A stretch of 64,000 nucleotides of DNA from an uncultured Pelagibacteraceae bacterium (GCA_902540595.1 CACBNI010000003.1:1-64000), one strand, 5' to 3'. Shown: positions 43,378 through 52,533, numbered from the stretch's first letter. Numbers and translations are program-made. The notes: generated from the letters alone by a model not told the origin.

Positions 43378-44562
43378 TTAATTGCTATTTTTGGCTCTTT
43401 TTCTGGCAATAAGCTGAGTTAAAGAGTCTACCATTGTATCTGAGGCCTTAAAAATTTCGTTATTTTTAAATTCATATGAAATATTTTTTTCTGGATTTGT
43501 TTTATCTTCAATCACTATACCTTCATCTGGTGAATTATTTTTAATATAAATAAGTAACAACCACTCATCGTCGGCTGCTTCATCCCATTTTACAAAAATC
43601 TCACCCGTTTCAAATCTTCTATCGATACATCTAAAAATTGACATATGTCTTGTCACATGTCTTTTATTTAATTGAAAAACTAAACTGCTTGCGCTTCTAT
43701 AAAAACTTTCTAAAGAAAATTCTATTTTTTGTCTAGCAATTGTGTACTCTTTTTCTTTTCTAAGAAGTGTTTCCCTATCTTCATCTCCTTGAATTTTTAC
43801 GCCTAAAGCCTCAACTCTCTCTCTTATTTTTTGATCCCTAATAATTCGATATTTTTCTTTTAATTTTTCTATTCTTTGTTGGAGACCTGCATAATCATCT
43901 CTTTTTTCTTTTAAAGAAATTTTTTCAAGTTTTTCTAATTCTTTTACTTCTCTAACTCTGAATTTTTCAATTTGTTTATCTAATCTTAATTTTTGTAAAA
44001 ACTGTTTTTGTTTCTCTGCCTGTTCAATTCTTAATAATGCCTGTTCTTTTCGTAAGAATAATTTTATATCTTTAGTTCTTTGTTTTTCTAATTTTATTTC
44101 TTCTTTTAAAGTCTGTTCTTTTAGTTTAAATTTTAAATCTTCTTCTTTTTGTTTTTCTTCTGCTTTTTTAATTTTTTCTAATCTTTCCTTCTCTTGTTTT
44201 TCTAATTTAATTCTTCTTGCTTCATCTTTTTTAATTATTTTGTACTGATCGATCGTATTAGCAATTTTGTCAAAAAATCCTTGAATATATTTTTCAAAAT
44301 TAAAATTTAAATTAAATTTGAATTGGGGTTTAAGAGAATTTTGAAAATTGATTAGCTTTAAAATAAAGTTTTCTTTTTTTTTTTCCTTAGAAATAGAAAC
44401 TTTTTTTATTTTTTTATAATTCTTAACTTTTTTTTTTTTTAAATTATTTTTTATTTTAATTTTATTTCGTTTTGCTTTCTTTTTTGAATTTTTGATTTTT
44501 TTACGATTTTTAACTTTTACTTTATTTTTATTTTTTTTTGATTTTTTTTTTGTTTTTTTCAT
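43378..44562 (-). CDS. Lys-rich coiled-coil protein of unknown function (ATG at 44562; track extends to 44586)
   Basis: Poly-basic N-terminus MKKTKKKSKKNKNKVKVKNRKKIKNSKKKAKRNK, long E/K/Q/R coiled coil, ordered C-terminus FRCIDRRFETGEIFVKWDEAADDEWLLLIYIKNNSPDEG. Confidence 0.8.
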   Translation of the reverse strand: MKKTKKKSKKNKNKVKVKNRKKIKNSKKKAKRNKIKIKNNLKKKKVKNYKKIKKVSISKEKKKENFILKLINFQNSLKPQFKFNLNFNFEKYIQGFFDKIANTIDQYKIIKKDEARRIKLEKQEKERLEKIKKAEEKQKEEDLKFKLKEQTLKEEIKLEKQRTKDIKLFLRKEQALLRIEQAEKQKQFLQKLRLDKQIEKFRVREVKELEKLEKISLKEKRDDYAGLQQRIEKLKEKYRIIRDQKIRERVEALGVKIQGDEDRETLLRKEKEYTIARQKIEFSLESFYRSASSLVFQLNKRHVTRHMSIFRCIDRRFETGEIFVKWDEAADDEWLLLIYIKNNSPDEGIVIEDKTNPEKNISYEFKNNEIFKASDTMVDSLTQLIARKRAKNSN

Positions 44563-44590
44563 TTCAAGAAGATTTATATCTATCAATAAT

Positions 44591-45781
44591 TTATTGATAA
44601 ATATAGTCTCTTGTAACTGGAGTAGATCTGTAATTTTTTGTTAATTGAAATTGATAAACAACCTGATCACCCCATTTAAATGCCATCTCGCAACCAGCTA
44701 AATAAAATTCCCACATTCTAAAAAATCTTTCATCAAACATTTGAATTATTTTTTCTTTATTTTTGATACAGTTTTCTTTCCAGTGTCGCAAAGTATGTGA
44801 ATAATGAAGTCGTAAAACTTCAATATCAGCTACTATTAAACCTGCTTTTTCAATTGGAGTGGTAACCTCACTTAAACTTGGTGTGTAACCACCTGGAAAA
44901 ATATATTTCGTAATCCAAGGATGAGGGTCCCTAGGTGGGTTTACGGAACCGATCGTATGTATTAGTGAAACTCCATCATCTTTAAGCAATTTTTCAACTT
45001 GTGAGAAGAATTTATGGTAAAATTTTCTACCTACATGCTCAAACATTCCAACACTCACTATCCTGTCAAACTTCTCATCTAACTCTCTATAATCCATTAA
45101 CTTAAAGTTAACTTGATTTTCTAGATTAAGTTCTTTTGCTTTTTTTTGACAATAGTTAAATTGATTTTGAGATAAAGTTATTCCAGTAACCTCACAATTA
45201 ACACTTTTTGCTATGTCAATTGCTAATGATCCCCAACCACAACCAATATCTAAAACTTTTTGATTAGGTTTGATATTTAATTTTTTTATAATGTGTCCTA
45301 TTTTATTATTTTGTGCATCTTCTAAAGTATCATCTTCATTTTTAAAATAAGCACATGAGTATTGTCTTTTTGGATCTAAAAATAAATCATATAGATCATC
45401 AGAAATATCATAATGATGTGAAACATTCATTTTCGATTTTTTTATAAAATTAAAATTTGTTAAATATCGGTAAGACCCCCTTAATCTATTTATTAAATAA
45501 CTAAAGAAATTAAGATCTCCTCTTCCAAAGTTCATAAGTGCAAGATCTAGAAAATCAGTAAGACTTCCATTTTCTATTTTAATTTCACCATCTGTATATG
45601 CTTCACCAAAATAAAGATCCGGATGAAATAATAATTTGTAATGAAGTTTTTTATTAAGAATTTTAAGTTTAATAGGATTTTCTTTTTTTGGGTTTCCAAT
45701 AATGTAACTTTTTGAGTTAGCATCAACTAATATAAAGCCATCTTCCTTAAAAACACTATTTAAAAATCTAGCAAGTTGCAT
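44591..45781 (-). CDS. cfa: Cyclopropane-fatty-acyl-phospholipid synthase family methyltransferase
   Basis: SHHYDISDDLYDLFLDPKRQYSCAYF, VLDIGCGWGSLAIDIA, VGMFEHVGRKFYHKFF, YIFPGGYTPSL. Confidence 0.95.
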   Translation of the reverse strand: MQLARFLNSVFKEDGFILVDANSKSYIIGNPKKENPIKLKILNKKLHYKLLFHPDLYFGEAYTDGEIKIENGSLTDFLDLALMNFGRGDLNFFSYLINRLRGSYRYLTNFNFIKKSKMNVSHHYDISDDLYDLFLDPKRQYSCAYFKNEDDTLEDAQNNKIGHIIKKLNIKPNQKVLDIGCGWGSLAIDIAKSVNCEVTGITLSQNQFNYCQKKAKELNLENQVNFKLMDYRELDEKFDRIVSVGMFEHVGRKFYHKFFSQVEKLLKDDGVSLIHTIGSVNPPRDPHPWITKYIFPGGYTPSLSEVTTPIEKAGLIVADIEVLRLHYSHTLRHWKENCIKNKEKIIQMFDERFFRMWEFYLAGCEMAFKWGDQVVYQFQLTKNYRSTPVTRDYIYQ

Positions 45782-45782
45782 A

Positions 45783-46673
45783 TTAGGCTACCAAGGAAGA
45801 CTTTGTTGAAAAATTTAACTTTTCTAAATTATCATTGAGTTCTTTTGCCTCTTGAGAATTTAAAATACTTAAAGGAGGTAATAAATTTTTGTAAAATGCG
45901 TTATTTTTTCCAAAATACGTGTGAAGTCCTGATATTAAATTATATTTTTCAAATAAATTTCTCACATCACACAATTTTTGATTAACTTTTTGCTCATGTC
46001 CATTTTGGAAATCATCAAATACTTTTCTTGCTAACTCTGATGTAGCATTACACGTAGCAGTAATTATACCTGAACAGCCTAATTCAAGACCTTTTAATAA
46101 TTTAGACTCTGATCCAGGTAGAACTGAGAAATTATCTAATTTTAAATTTTCAAATAAATTGTATGAACTGTCTTTAACTCCAACAATATTTTTTGGGTAT
46201 TTTGTTACAAGTTTTTCAACACACTCGATACTAAATTTATAACCACACAATTTTTCGAAATTATAAAGAATTATTTCGCTATCAGGTATTGCATCAGCTA
46301 TTTTGCTATAAAATTCTATCACCTCTTTATCACCATATTTGTAATAAGCTGGTGGCATTATTAAAAATTTTTTAAAATTTAATGATTTAGCTACTCTCAT
46401 TAAATTAATAGTTTCACCTAATGAATTTAGCCCAGTTCCTATTATGTATTTTCTTTTATATTTACTTAAAGCTAGATGATTTAATAAATTAATTTTTTCA
46501 GAAACAGGAATTAACTGTGCCTGCCCTGTACTTCCAAAAATTGCCGCCCCATGGCAACCATGATCAATAATCATTTCTGCATGTTGTATGGTTTTTTTAA
46601 CGTTAAGTGTCAAATCGTTGTTTAAAATTGACAACGAGGCGGCATATACACCACTAATCTTATACATATACAA
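45783..46673 (-). CDS. Dihydrodipicolinate synthase/N-acetylneuraminate lyase family aldolase, substrate unclear
   Basis: GAAIFGSTGQAQLIPVSEKINLL, EIILYNFEKLCGYKFS, IVGVKDSSYNLF. Confidence 0.88.
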   Translation of the reverse strand: MYMYKISGVYAASLSILNNDLTLNVKKTIQHAEMIIDHGCHGAAIFGSTGQAQLIPVSEKINLLNHLALSKYKRKYIIGTGLNSLGETINLMRVAKSLNFKKFLIMPPAYYKYGDKEVIEFYSKIADAIPDSEIILYNFEKLCGYKFSIECVEKLVTKYPKNIVGVKDSSYNLFENLKLDNFSVLPGSESKLLKGLELGCSGIITATCNATSELARKVFDDFQNGHEQKVNQKLCDVRNLFEKYNLISGLHTYFGKNNAFYKNLLPPLSILNSQEAKELNDNLEKLNFSTKSSLVA

Positions 46674-46712
46674 AACTTATATAAAAAAAAAAATTAGTAA
46701 AGATTAAACAAG

Positions 46713-47216
46713 TTAACCTAAATCCCTTAATACAATTTCCTTCGCCTCATTTACCAAGGAAGAAAGTCTTGATGTTTCTGGGGAAATATCAGGGTGTATT
46801 TTTTTTTGGATTTTTATGTATGCTTTATTTACATCTTCTTTGGTTAGCTTTTTAGAAGGATTAAGATTTAGTATTCTATATGCTTCTTGGGTAGACATAG
46901 TACTAAGGTTTGTAGCATTTTGATTATTAAAAGAAAATCTTCCAGAGTTCCTAAGTGTTTGAATAAGCCTATAAAGAGAAAGCATTTGAATTAAAGACAA
47001 TCCTTTTAGTTTTACCAAGGCCAAGCTTGCTAAAGTTAGGGGTAACGTTAATAAAAATTTTCCTCCTATAGCAAATAATATTGCAAAAATTACTAATATT
47101 AAAATAGTAAGTAATCTTAGACCCCTTGACATTTTCTTAAGAGCAGCGTTAGAAAACCACCTTAATAAAAAATATAAAATAATTAAAATTAATACTGTAA
47201 AAATTAAAAAATTCAT
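46713..47216 (-). CDS. Membrane-anchored DnaJ-domain protein
   Basis: N-terminal TM, C-terminal EAYRILNLNPSKKLTKEDVNKAYIKIQKKIHPDIS (HPD). Confidence 0.9.
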   Translation of the reverse strand: MNFLIFTVLILIILYFLLRWFSNAALKKMSRGLRLLTILILVIFAILFAIGGKFLLTLPLTLASLALVKLKGLSLIQMLSLYRLIQTLRNSGRFSFNNQNATNLSTMSTQEAYRILNLNPSKKLTKEDVNKAYIKIQKKIHPDISPETSRLSSLVNEAKEIVLRDLG

Positions 47217-47232
47217 ATATTTCCTAGACTAA

Positions 47233-49308
47233 ATGAGAGTACCATATTTAAAAAAAAAACCAGAAATAAAATCTTGTCACAATATCGAATGGGAAGATAA
47301 TTATAGCTGGATACACCAAAAAAATATATTAGAAGTTTTAAGAGATAAATCAAAATTAGACCCTGAAGTTAAAAAATACTTAGAAGAAGAAAATGATTAT
47401 GCAGAACATCATTTAAAAGACACAAAAAAATTACAAATAAATTTATTTAATGAAATTAAAGGTAGAATAAAGTTAGATGATGAATCTCTTCCCTATAAAG
47501 ATCATACATATGAATATTGGACAAAAACAACCGAAAAAGGAAATTATTCTATTAAACTTCGTAAAGAAATTGGGACAAATATAATTGAAGAAATATGGAA
47601 TGGAGATAAAGAAAAAGAAAAATTAAAAACTGAGTATTTTGGTGTTGGTGATTTAGAAGTAAGCAATAACGATAAATATCTTGGGTATTCATTAGATCTA
47701 AAAGGCTCTGAATATTACACAATTTATATAAGAGATATAAAAACTAATAAAATTATTTCTAAGGAAATTACAGAGACATCTGGTGGAATAACTTTTAGTT
47801 TAGATGATAAATATATTTTTTATTCAAAACTAGATGAGAATCATCGTGCTAGAAAAATATACAGGCATGAAATTGGAAACTATCAAAATAAAGATTTATT
47901 AATTTTTGAGGAAAAAAGTGAAGCCTTTACAGTAAGCATAGGACTAAGTTCAGATGAAAAGTATTACTTTATAAATACATCTGACCACAACACTTCAGAA
48001 CAGTATTATTTTAATATAGATGAGGCAAAACCTTTACCAAAACTTATAATGAAAAGAGAAAGAGGGGTTCTATATTCAACCAGTTCATGGGATGGTAAAT
48101 TTTATAATCATACAAATAAAGATGCGGAGGATTTTAAAATCGATATTACAGATAATTTAGAAAAACAAGATTGGAAGCCTTTTATTCTGCCAAAAAACGA
48201 GGTGTTAATAGGAGGTCTAACTTTTCTAAAAAATTGGATTATTAGATCTGAAACATCTAACGCTCTCGATAAATTATTTGTTAGAAATGTTTCAACAAAT
48301 ATCGAGGAAGAATTAATTTTTTCAGATGAAAAAATCTATGTTCCTGGGGTATCGCTAACTCAAAGAAATAGAGATACTGATGAAGTTTATCTTGGATATT
48401 CTTCACCTAAAACACCTTCAAGAGTTTATAAATTCAATTTATCCAATAAGTCTAAAAAGTTAGTTAAAGAACAAGAGATTCCATCAGGTCATAATTCAGA
48501 AAATTATATAGTTGAAAGATTGGAATTTAAATCACATGATGGAAGATTGGTACCATTAACAATCACAAGACACAAAAAAACTAAAATAGACGGATCGGCG
48601 AATTTACTACTCTATGGTTATGGGTCTTATGGTAGTTCAATGAGTCCAAGTTTTTCCTCCACAAGATTAAGTTTAATAGATAGAGATATCATCTGGGCAA
48701 CTGCTCACATTAGAGGTGGAATGGAAAAAGGGATGAAATGGTGGAAAGAAGGAAAGTTAACAAACAAAAAAAATACTTTTGAGGATTATATTCATGCAGC
48801 ACAATATTTAATTGAAAATAAATTTACAACTAAAGGTAAAATAATTGGTATGGGTGGGTCAGCAGGAGGATTACTTATGGGTGCAGTAGTAAACCAGTCT
48901 CCTGAGTTATTTTTAGGAATTATAATGGCTGTTCCATTTGTAGACTCTTTAACAACAAATCTGGATCATTCTCTGCCTTTAACGGTTGGAGAGTTTGACG
49001 AATTTGGAAATGCAAAAGATAACAAGGAACACTTTGATTATATTTTTTCATATGCTCCATATAATAATATAAAAAAAAAAGATTATCCTCACATGTTAAT
49101 AACAACTAGTCTAAGCGATAATCGAGTTTTGTTTGATGAGCCTGCAAAATTTACAGCTAAATTAAGAGAATATAAAACTGATAATAATATGCTTTTATTA
49201 AAAACAGAAATGAATGCAGGTCATGGTGGTAAATCTGGTCGAGATGGCGCTATTGAAGAAATTGCAATCGACTATGCGTTCGCATTAAAAATTGCAAAAA
49301 AAATCTAA
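47233..49308 (+). CDS. ptrB: Oligopeptidase B (S9A prolyl oligopeptidase family)
   Basis: LLLYGYGSYGSSMSPSFS, AHIRGGMEKGMKWWKEGKLTNKKNTFEDYI, IIGMGGSAGGLLMGAVVNQ, NAGHGGKSGR. Confidence 0.96.
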   Translation: MRVPYLKKKPEIKSCHNIEWEDNYSWIHQKNILEVLRDKSKLDPEVKKYLEEENDYAEHHLKDTKKLQINLFNEIKGRIKLDDESLPYKDHTYEYWTKTTEKGNYSIKLRKEIGTNIIEEIWNGDKEKEKLKTEYFGVGDLEVSNNDKYLGYSLDLKGSEYYTIYIRDIKTNKIISKEITETSGGITFSLDDKYIFYSKLDENHRARKIYRHEIGNYQNKDLLIFEEKSEAFTVSIGLSSDEKYYFINTSDHNTSEQYYFNIDEAKPLPKLIMKRERGVLYSTSSWDGKFYNHTNKDAEDFKIDITDNLEKQDWKPFILPKNEVLIGGLTFLKNWIIRSETSNALDKLFVRNVSTNIEEELIFSDEKIYVPGVSLTQRNRDTDEVYLGYSSPKTPSRVYKFNLSNKSKKLVKEQEIPSGHNSENYIVERLEFKSHDGRLVPLTITRHKKTKIDGSANLLLYGYGSYGSSMSPSFSSTRLSLIDRDIIWATAHIRGGMEKGMKWWKEGKLTNKKNTFEDYIHAAQYLIENKFTTKGKIIGMGGSAGGLLMGAVVNQSPELFLGIIMAVPFVDSLTTNLDHSLPLTVGEFDEFGNAKDNKEHFDYIFSYAPYNNIKKKDYPHMLITTSLSDNRVLFDEPAKFTAKLREYKTDNNMLLLKTEMNAGHGGKSGRDGAIEEIAIDYAFALKIAKKI

Positions 49309-49317
49309 TTTTTTAAT

Positions 49318-49348
49318 CTTGAAATATCAAAAGTAATTCCTAAATAAT
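49318..49348 (+). promoter_or_regulatory. Candidate RpoH (sigma32) promoter of the hsp20 gene
   Basis: CTTGAAAT at 49318, 17 nt after CTTG, CCTAAATAAT at 49339: partial match to CYTATNTNNG. Confidence 0.55.
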
Positions 49349-49408
49349 ACTTGTAAGTCGCCTAATGGGGCTTGCTAAATATAAACTTGCTTAACAAAGG
49401 AGGATATT

Positions 49409-49855
49409 ATGACAAGTAAGGACCTATCTATATTTAACTCACTAAGACCGTTTTCAATTGGTTTTGACGACATGTTTGATCAGTTTGAAAATATGTTAGG
49501 GAACGGAAATTTGACAATGCAGTCAAATTACCCACCTTACAACATTCGAAAAACAGGTAAGGACAACTATGCAATTGAGGTTGCTTTAGCTGGCTTTAAT
49601 AAAAAAGATGTTGAGGTTGAGTTTGAGGATAATTTATTAACAATTAGAACTAAACAAGTTAATAAATCTGAGAACAGTGAAATTGATGGAGAAATCATTC
49701 ATAAAGGTATTTCTCAAAGACAATTTGCAAGATCATTCACTATTGCTGATGACGTAAAAGTAAATAGTGCTGAGCTTAAAGATGGTCTTTTAACAATAGC
49801 TTGTGAAAGAATTATTCCAGAACATAAAAAGAAAAAACTTATAGAAATTAAATAA
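49409..49855 (+). CDS. Small heat-shock protein, Hsp20/IbpA family
   Basis: PPYNIRKTGKDNYAIEVALAGFNKKDVEVEFEDNLLTIRTK, HKGISQRQFARSFTIADDVKV; SD aaaggagg. Confidence 0.97.
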   Translation: MTSKDLSIFNSLRPFSIGFDDMFDQFENMLGNGNLTMQSNYPPYNIRKTGKDNYAIEVALAGFNKKDVEVEFEDNLLTIRTKQVNKSENSEIDGEIIHKGISQRQFARSFTIADDVKVNSAELKDGLLTIACERIIPEHKKKKLIEIK

Positions 49856-49866
49856 GTTTAACCTTG

Positions 49867-49891
49867 CTTGCGGGGATTTTATCCTCGCAAG
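49867..49891 (+). terminator. Stem-loop between hsp20 and the convergent lipoprotein gene
   Basis: CTTGCGGGGA-tttta-TCCTCGCAAG, 10-bp stem with one G-T wobble. Confidence 0.8.
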
Positions 49892-49896
49892 TTTGA

Positions 49897-50202
49897 TTAA
49901 AAACAGCCGTTAGATACAAAACCAATAACAATATTTTCCGAGTTTATCTCAAATCTTCGTTCACAAGGTATCAAATATTTCTTTGTATTATATACAAACT
50001 CAAAATTACCTTTTGCATTTGTAAAATCCTCATCAGGTTTTCCCAATTCCATTTGAAGTTTGCTTGCAGATTTTCCAATAAACTCACTCAATTTTTCATT
50101 TTCTTTTTCTACAATTGCATCGGTCTTTTGCTTAACTGTCTGACAGCCAGCAACCGCAAAACACAAAATCACAAGAGTAAAAATAAATTTAAATTTATGC
50201 AT
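49897..50202 (-). CDS. Small lipoprotein of unknown function
   Basis: Lipobox CFAVAGC; SKLQMELGKPDEDFTNAKGNFEFVYNTKKYLIPCERRFEI. Confidence 0.75.
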   Translation of the reverse strand: MHKFKFIFTLVILCFAVAGCQTVKQKTDAIVEKENEKLSEFIGKSASKLQMELGKPDEDFTNAKGNFEFVYNTKKYLIPCERRFEINSENIVIGFVSNGCF

Positions 50203-50327
50203 TGATCATTCTTAAAACCGAATTATGGCATAAATATAAACTTCTAAGTTGAATGTTGTGAATAAACTAAGGTTTATTAAAGAAATAACTAATAGAATCA
50301 AATAAGTCTCGAGTATTAGGAGGACAA

Positions 50328-51638
50328 ATGCTTGACAATTATTTTAATTATAAAAAACATAAAACTGATTTTAAAACTGAAGTAATAGCTGGAACTACAA
50401 CGTTTTTGACTATGGCATACATAATGTTTTTAAATCCATTTATCTTATCGGGAGAATTTGCCGGACCCGAAAAAGGTTTCTTTGATTTCGGCGCAGTTTA
50501 TACCGCAACAATATTAGCAACAGCATTAGCTTGTTTCATAATGGCTTTTTATGGAAAAACTTGGCCAATTGGACTGGCACCTGGAATGGGCATTAATGCC
50601 TTTGTTGCTTTTGGAGTTTGTGCTGGTATGGGTTATACGCCACAAGAAGCTTTGGGCGCAGTCTTAGTTGCAGGTGTATTGTTCTTAATTATATCTCTTA
50701 CTCCGATTAGAGCTTGGTTAATTAATTCAATACCAAAGAGTTTAAAATTAGGAATAGGTGCTGGAATAGGATTGTTTCTTGCAATCATTGGTCTTCAGAT
50801 AATGGAAGTCGTTGTAGATAATCCTGTAACTTTAGTTCAGCTTGGTAATTTGGGTGATCCATTGGTTCTTTTAGGATGTGCAACATTCATAGCAATTATT
50901 GTTTTAGATAAAATGAATGTAAAAGGAAATATTATTATAGGGATTTTGGCATTCAGTATAATTGCATGGGCAACTGGACTTGCAAAATTTAATGGAATTG
51001 CAAGTGCACCTCCGCCAATGACATATCTTTTTGAATTTGATTTATCCGCTGCGATGACAGCCGGAATGTCTACGGTAATATTTACATTATTGTTCATTGA
51101 TTTTTTTGATACTGCAGGAACACTTACTTCAGTTGCTAATGTAGCAGGAAAAGTTGGTAAAGATGGAAAAGTTCAGGATATTAATAAAGCAATGCTATCA
51201 GACAGTGTTGGAACAGTTGCTGGTGCAATGATGGGAACAACAACGGTAACAAGTTATGTTGAATCTGGTGCTGGTGTTAAGGCAGGTGGAAAAACTGGTA
51301 TGACTTCTCTAGTAATTGGCTTGTTATTTTTGGCATGTATATTTTTTGCACCCCTTGCAACTAGTCTGCCTAAACAAATTGATGGTGCTGCTCTACTTTT
51401 TGTATCTGTTCTTTTTATAAGAAATATTACTGACATAGAGTGGAATGATATTTCAGAGTCAGCTCCAGCAATTCTTGCAATGATAGCTATGCCATTAACT
51501 TATAGTATTAGTAATGGTATCGCATTAGCATTTGTTTCTTATGCTTTAATTAAAATATTTACTGGAAAGTTTTCGAGTACTTCTCCAGCAATATGGGTGA
51601 TTGCAATACTTAGTGTTGTAAGTTTTGCAGTGGCTTAA
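50328..51638 (+). CDS. NCS2-family purine permease (AzgA/guanine-hypoxanthine type)
   Basis: EVIAGTTTFLTMAYIMFLNPFIL, GLAPGMGINAFVAFGV, LFIDFFDTAGTLTSVANVAG, GTTTVTSYVESGAGVKAGGKTGMTSL. Confidence 0.96.
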   Translation: MLDNYFNYKKHKTDFKTEVIAGTTTFLTMAYIMFLNPFILSGEFAGPEKGFFDFGAVYTATILATALACFIMAFYGKTWPIGLAPGMGINAFVAFGVCAGMGYTPQEALGAVLVAGVLFLIISLTPIRAWLINSIPKSLKLGIGAGIGLFLAIIGLQIMEVVVDNPVTLVQLGNLGDPLVLLGCATFIAIIVLDKMNVKGNIIIGILAFSIIAWATGLAKFNGIASAPPPMTYLFEFDLSAAMTAGMSTVIFTLLFIDFFDTAGTLTSVANVAGKVGKDGKVQDINKAMLSDSVGTVAGAMMGTTTVTSYVESGAGVKAGGKTGMTSLVIGLLFLACIFFAPLATSLPKQIDGAALLFVSVLFIRNITDIEWNDISESAPAILAMIAMPLTYSISNGIALAFVSYALIKIFTGKFSSTSPAIWVIAILSVVSFAVA

Positions 51639-51646
51639 CAAGCTTT

Positions 51647-51672
51647 AACAGGGCTAGAAATCTAGCCCTGTT
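51647..51672. terminator. Bidirectional terminator between convergent purine permease and phosphoribosyltransferase genes
   Basis: AACAGGGCTAGA-aa-TCTAGCCCTGTT, perfect 12-bp inverted repeat. Confidence 0.92.
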
Positions 51673-51674
51673 TA

Positions 51675-52193
51675 CTAATTTCTTTTAATAATTTCACTGA
51701 TAGTCAATTCTTCGTAATGCTCAGTTGGTTGAACTATCCAAGGATCAGACTCTAATCTAACAGGACAGAAGTCAGGTTCAAAAGTAGAAGATTTTTTTTT
51801 CCACAAACAGGCTGTTTTAACTTCTTCAATAAAATCTTTGGTTTGTGGATATTTTTTTAACCACTCGATACTCTTGTTTAAAGTCAGTCCAGTATCAGAA
51901 AGATCATCTATTAATAGTACTCTTTGAAAATCTTTATTTTCAGCTATTGAACTAATCTCTCTTGCAAACATTATTTGCCCTTGTTGATCCTCTATTCCTT
52001 TTCCTGAGTAACTTTGAATTACAATATAGGCTATAGGTAATTTTAAAATTCTTGAGAGAATATCTAGTATTGGGGCTGCACCTCTCATAATACCTACTAG
52101 AACAGTAGGTTTATATTGTTTGTGAATTTGTATTGCTAATTTCTCAACTATTTTGATATATTCTTCAAAAGAGACAATTAATTTATCAGCCAT
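51675..52193 (-). CDS. Purine-type phosphoribosyltransferase (ATG at 52193; track extends to 52208)
   Basis: TVLVGIMRGAAPILDILSRIL, VLLIDDLSDTGLTLNKSIEWL (PRPP loop), DPWIVQPTEHYE. Confidence 0.88.
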   Translation of the reverse strand: MADKLIVSFEEYIKIVEKLAIQIHKQYKPTVLVGIMRGAAPILDILSRILKLPIAYIVIQSYSGKGIEDQQGQIMFAREISSIAENKDFQRVLLIDDLSDTGLTLNKSIEWLKKYPQTKDFIEEVKTACLWKKKSSTFEPDFCPVRLESDPWIVQPTEHYEELTISEIIKRN

Positions 52194-52236
52194 GAAATTT
52201 ACTATCATAACTAAAATAATTTAAAAAGGACAAATC

Positions 52237-52533
52237 ATGAAAGCTTACTGGATAAGTGTTTATAAAGAAGTTGAAAATCAAGAAAATTTAAAAAAATATG
52301 CTAAAGTGGTTACTCCAATAATAAAGAGCTTTGGTGGGATACCTTTAGTAAGAGGAGGAAAACACATAACGTATGATGGAGATGATTTTCTGAGAACCGT
52401 TATCTGGGAATTTCCAAGTTATGAGAAAGCTATAGAATGCCACAATTCAAAAGAATATTTAGACGGTTGGAATATTGCAAAAAGTACAACTACTAGACAT
52501 ATGCAAATAGTAGAGGGTTTTAGTATTGAATAG
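52237..52533 (+). CDS. DUF1330-family protein
   Basis: MKAYWISVYKEVENQENLKKYAKVVTPIIKSFGGIPLVRGG, VIWEFPSYEKAIECHNSKEY. Confidence 0.93.
   Translation: MKAYWISVYKEVENQENLKKYAKVVTPIIKSFGGIPLVRGGKHITYDGDDFLRTVIWEFPSYEKAIECHNSKEYLDGWNIAKSTTTRHMQIVEGFSIE

Noticed and set aside
50203-50327. Purine riboswitch before the purine permease
   Set aside because: I could not find the conserved purine-aptamer core sequences; only a short AT-rich inverted repeat is present
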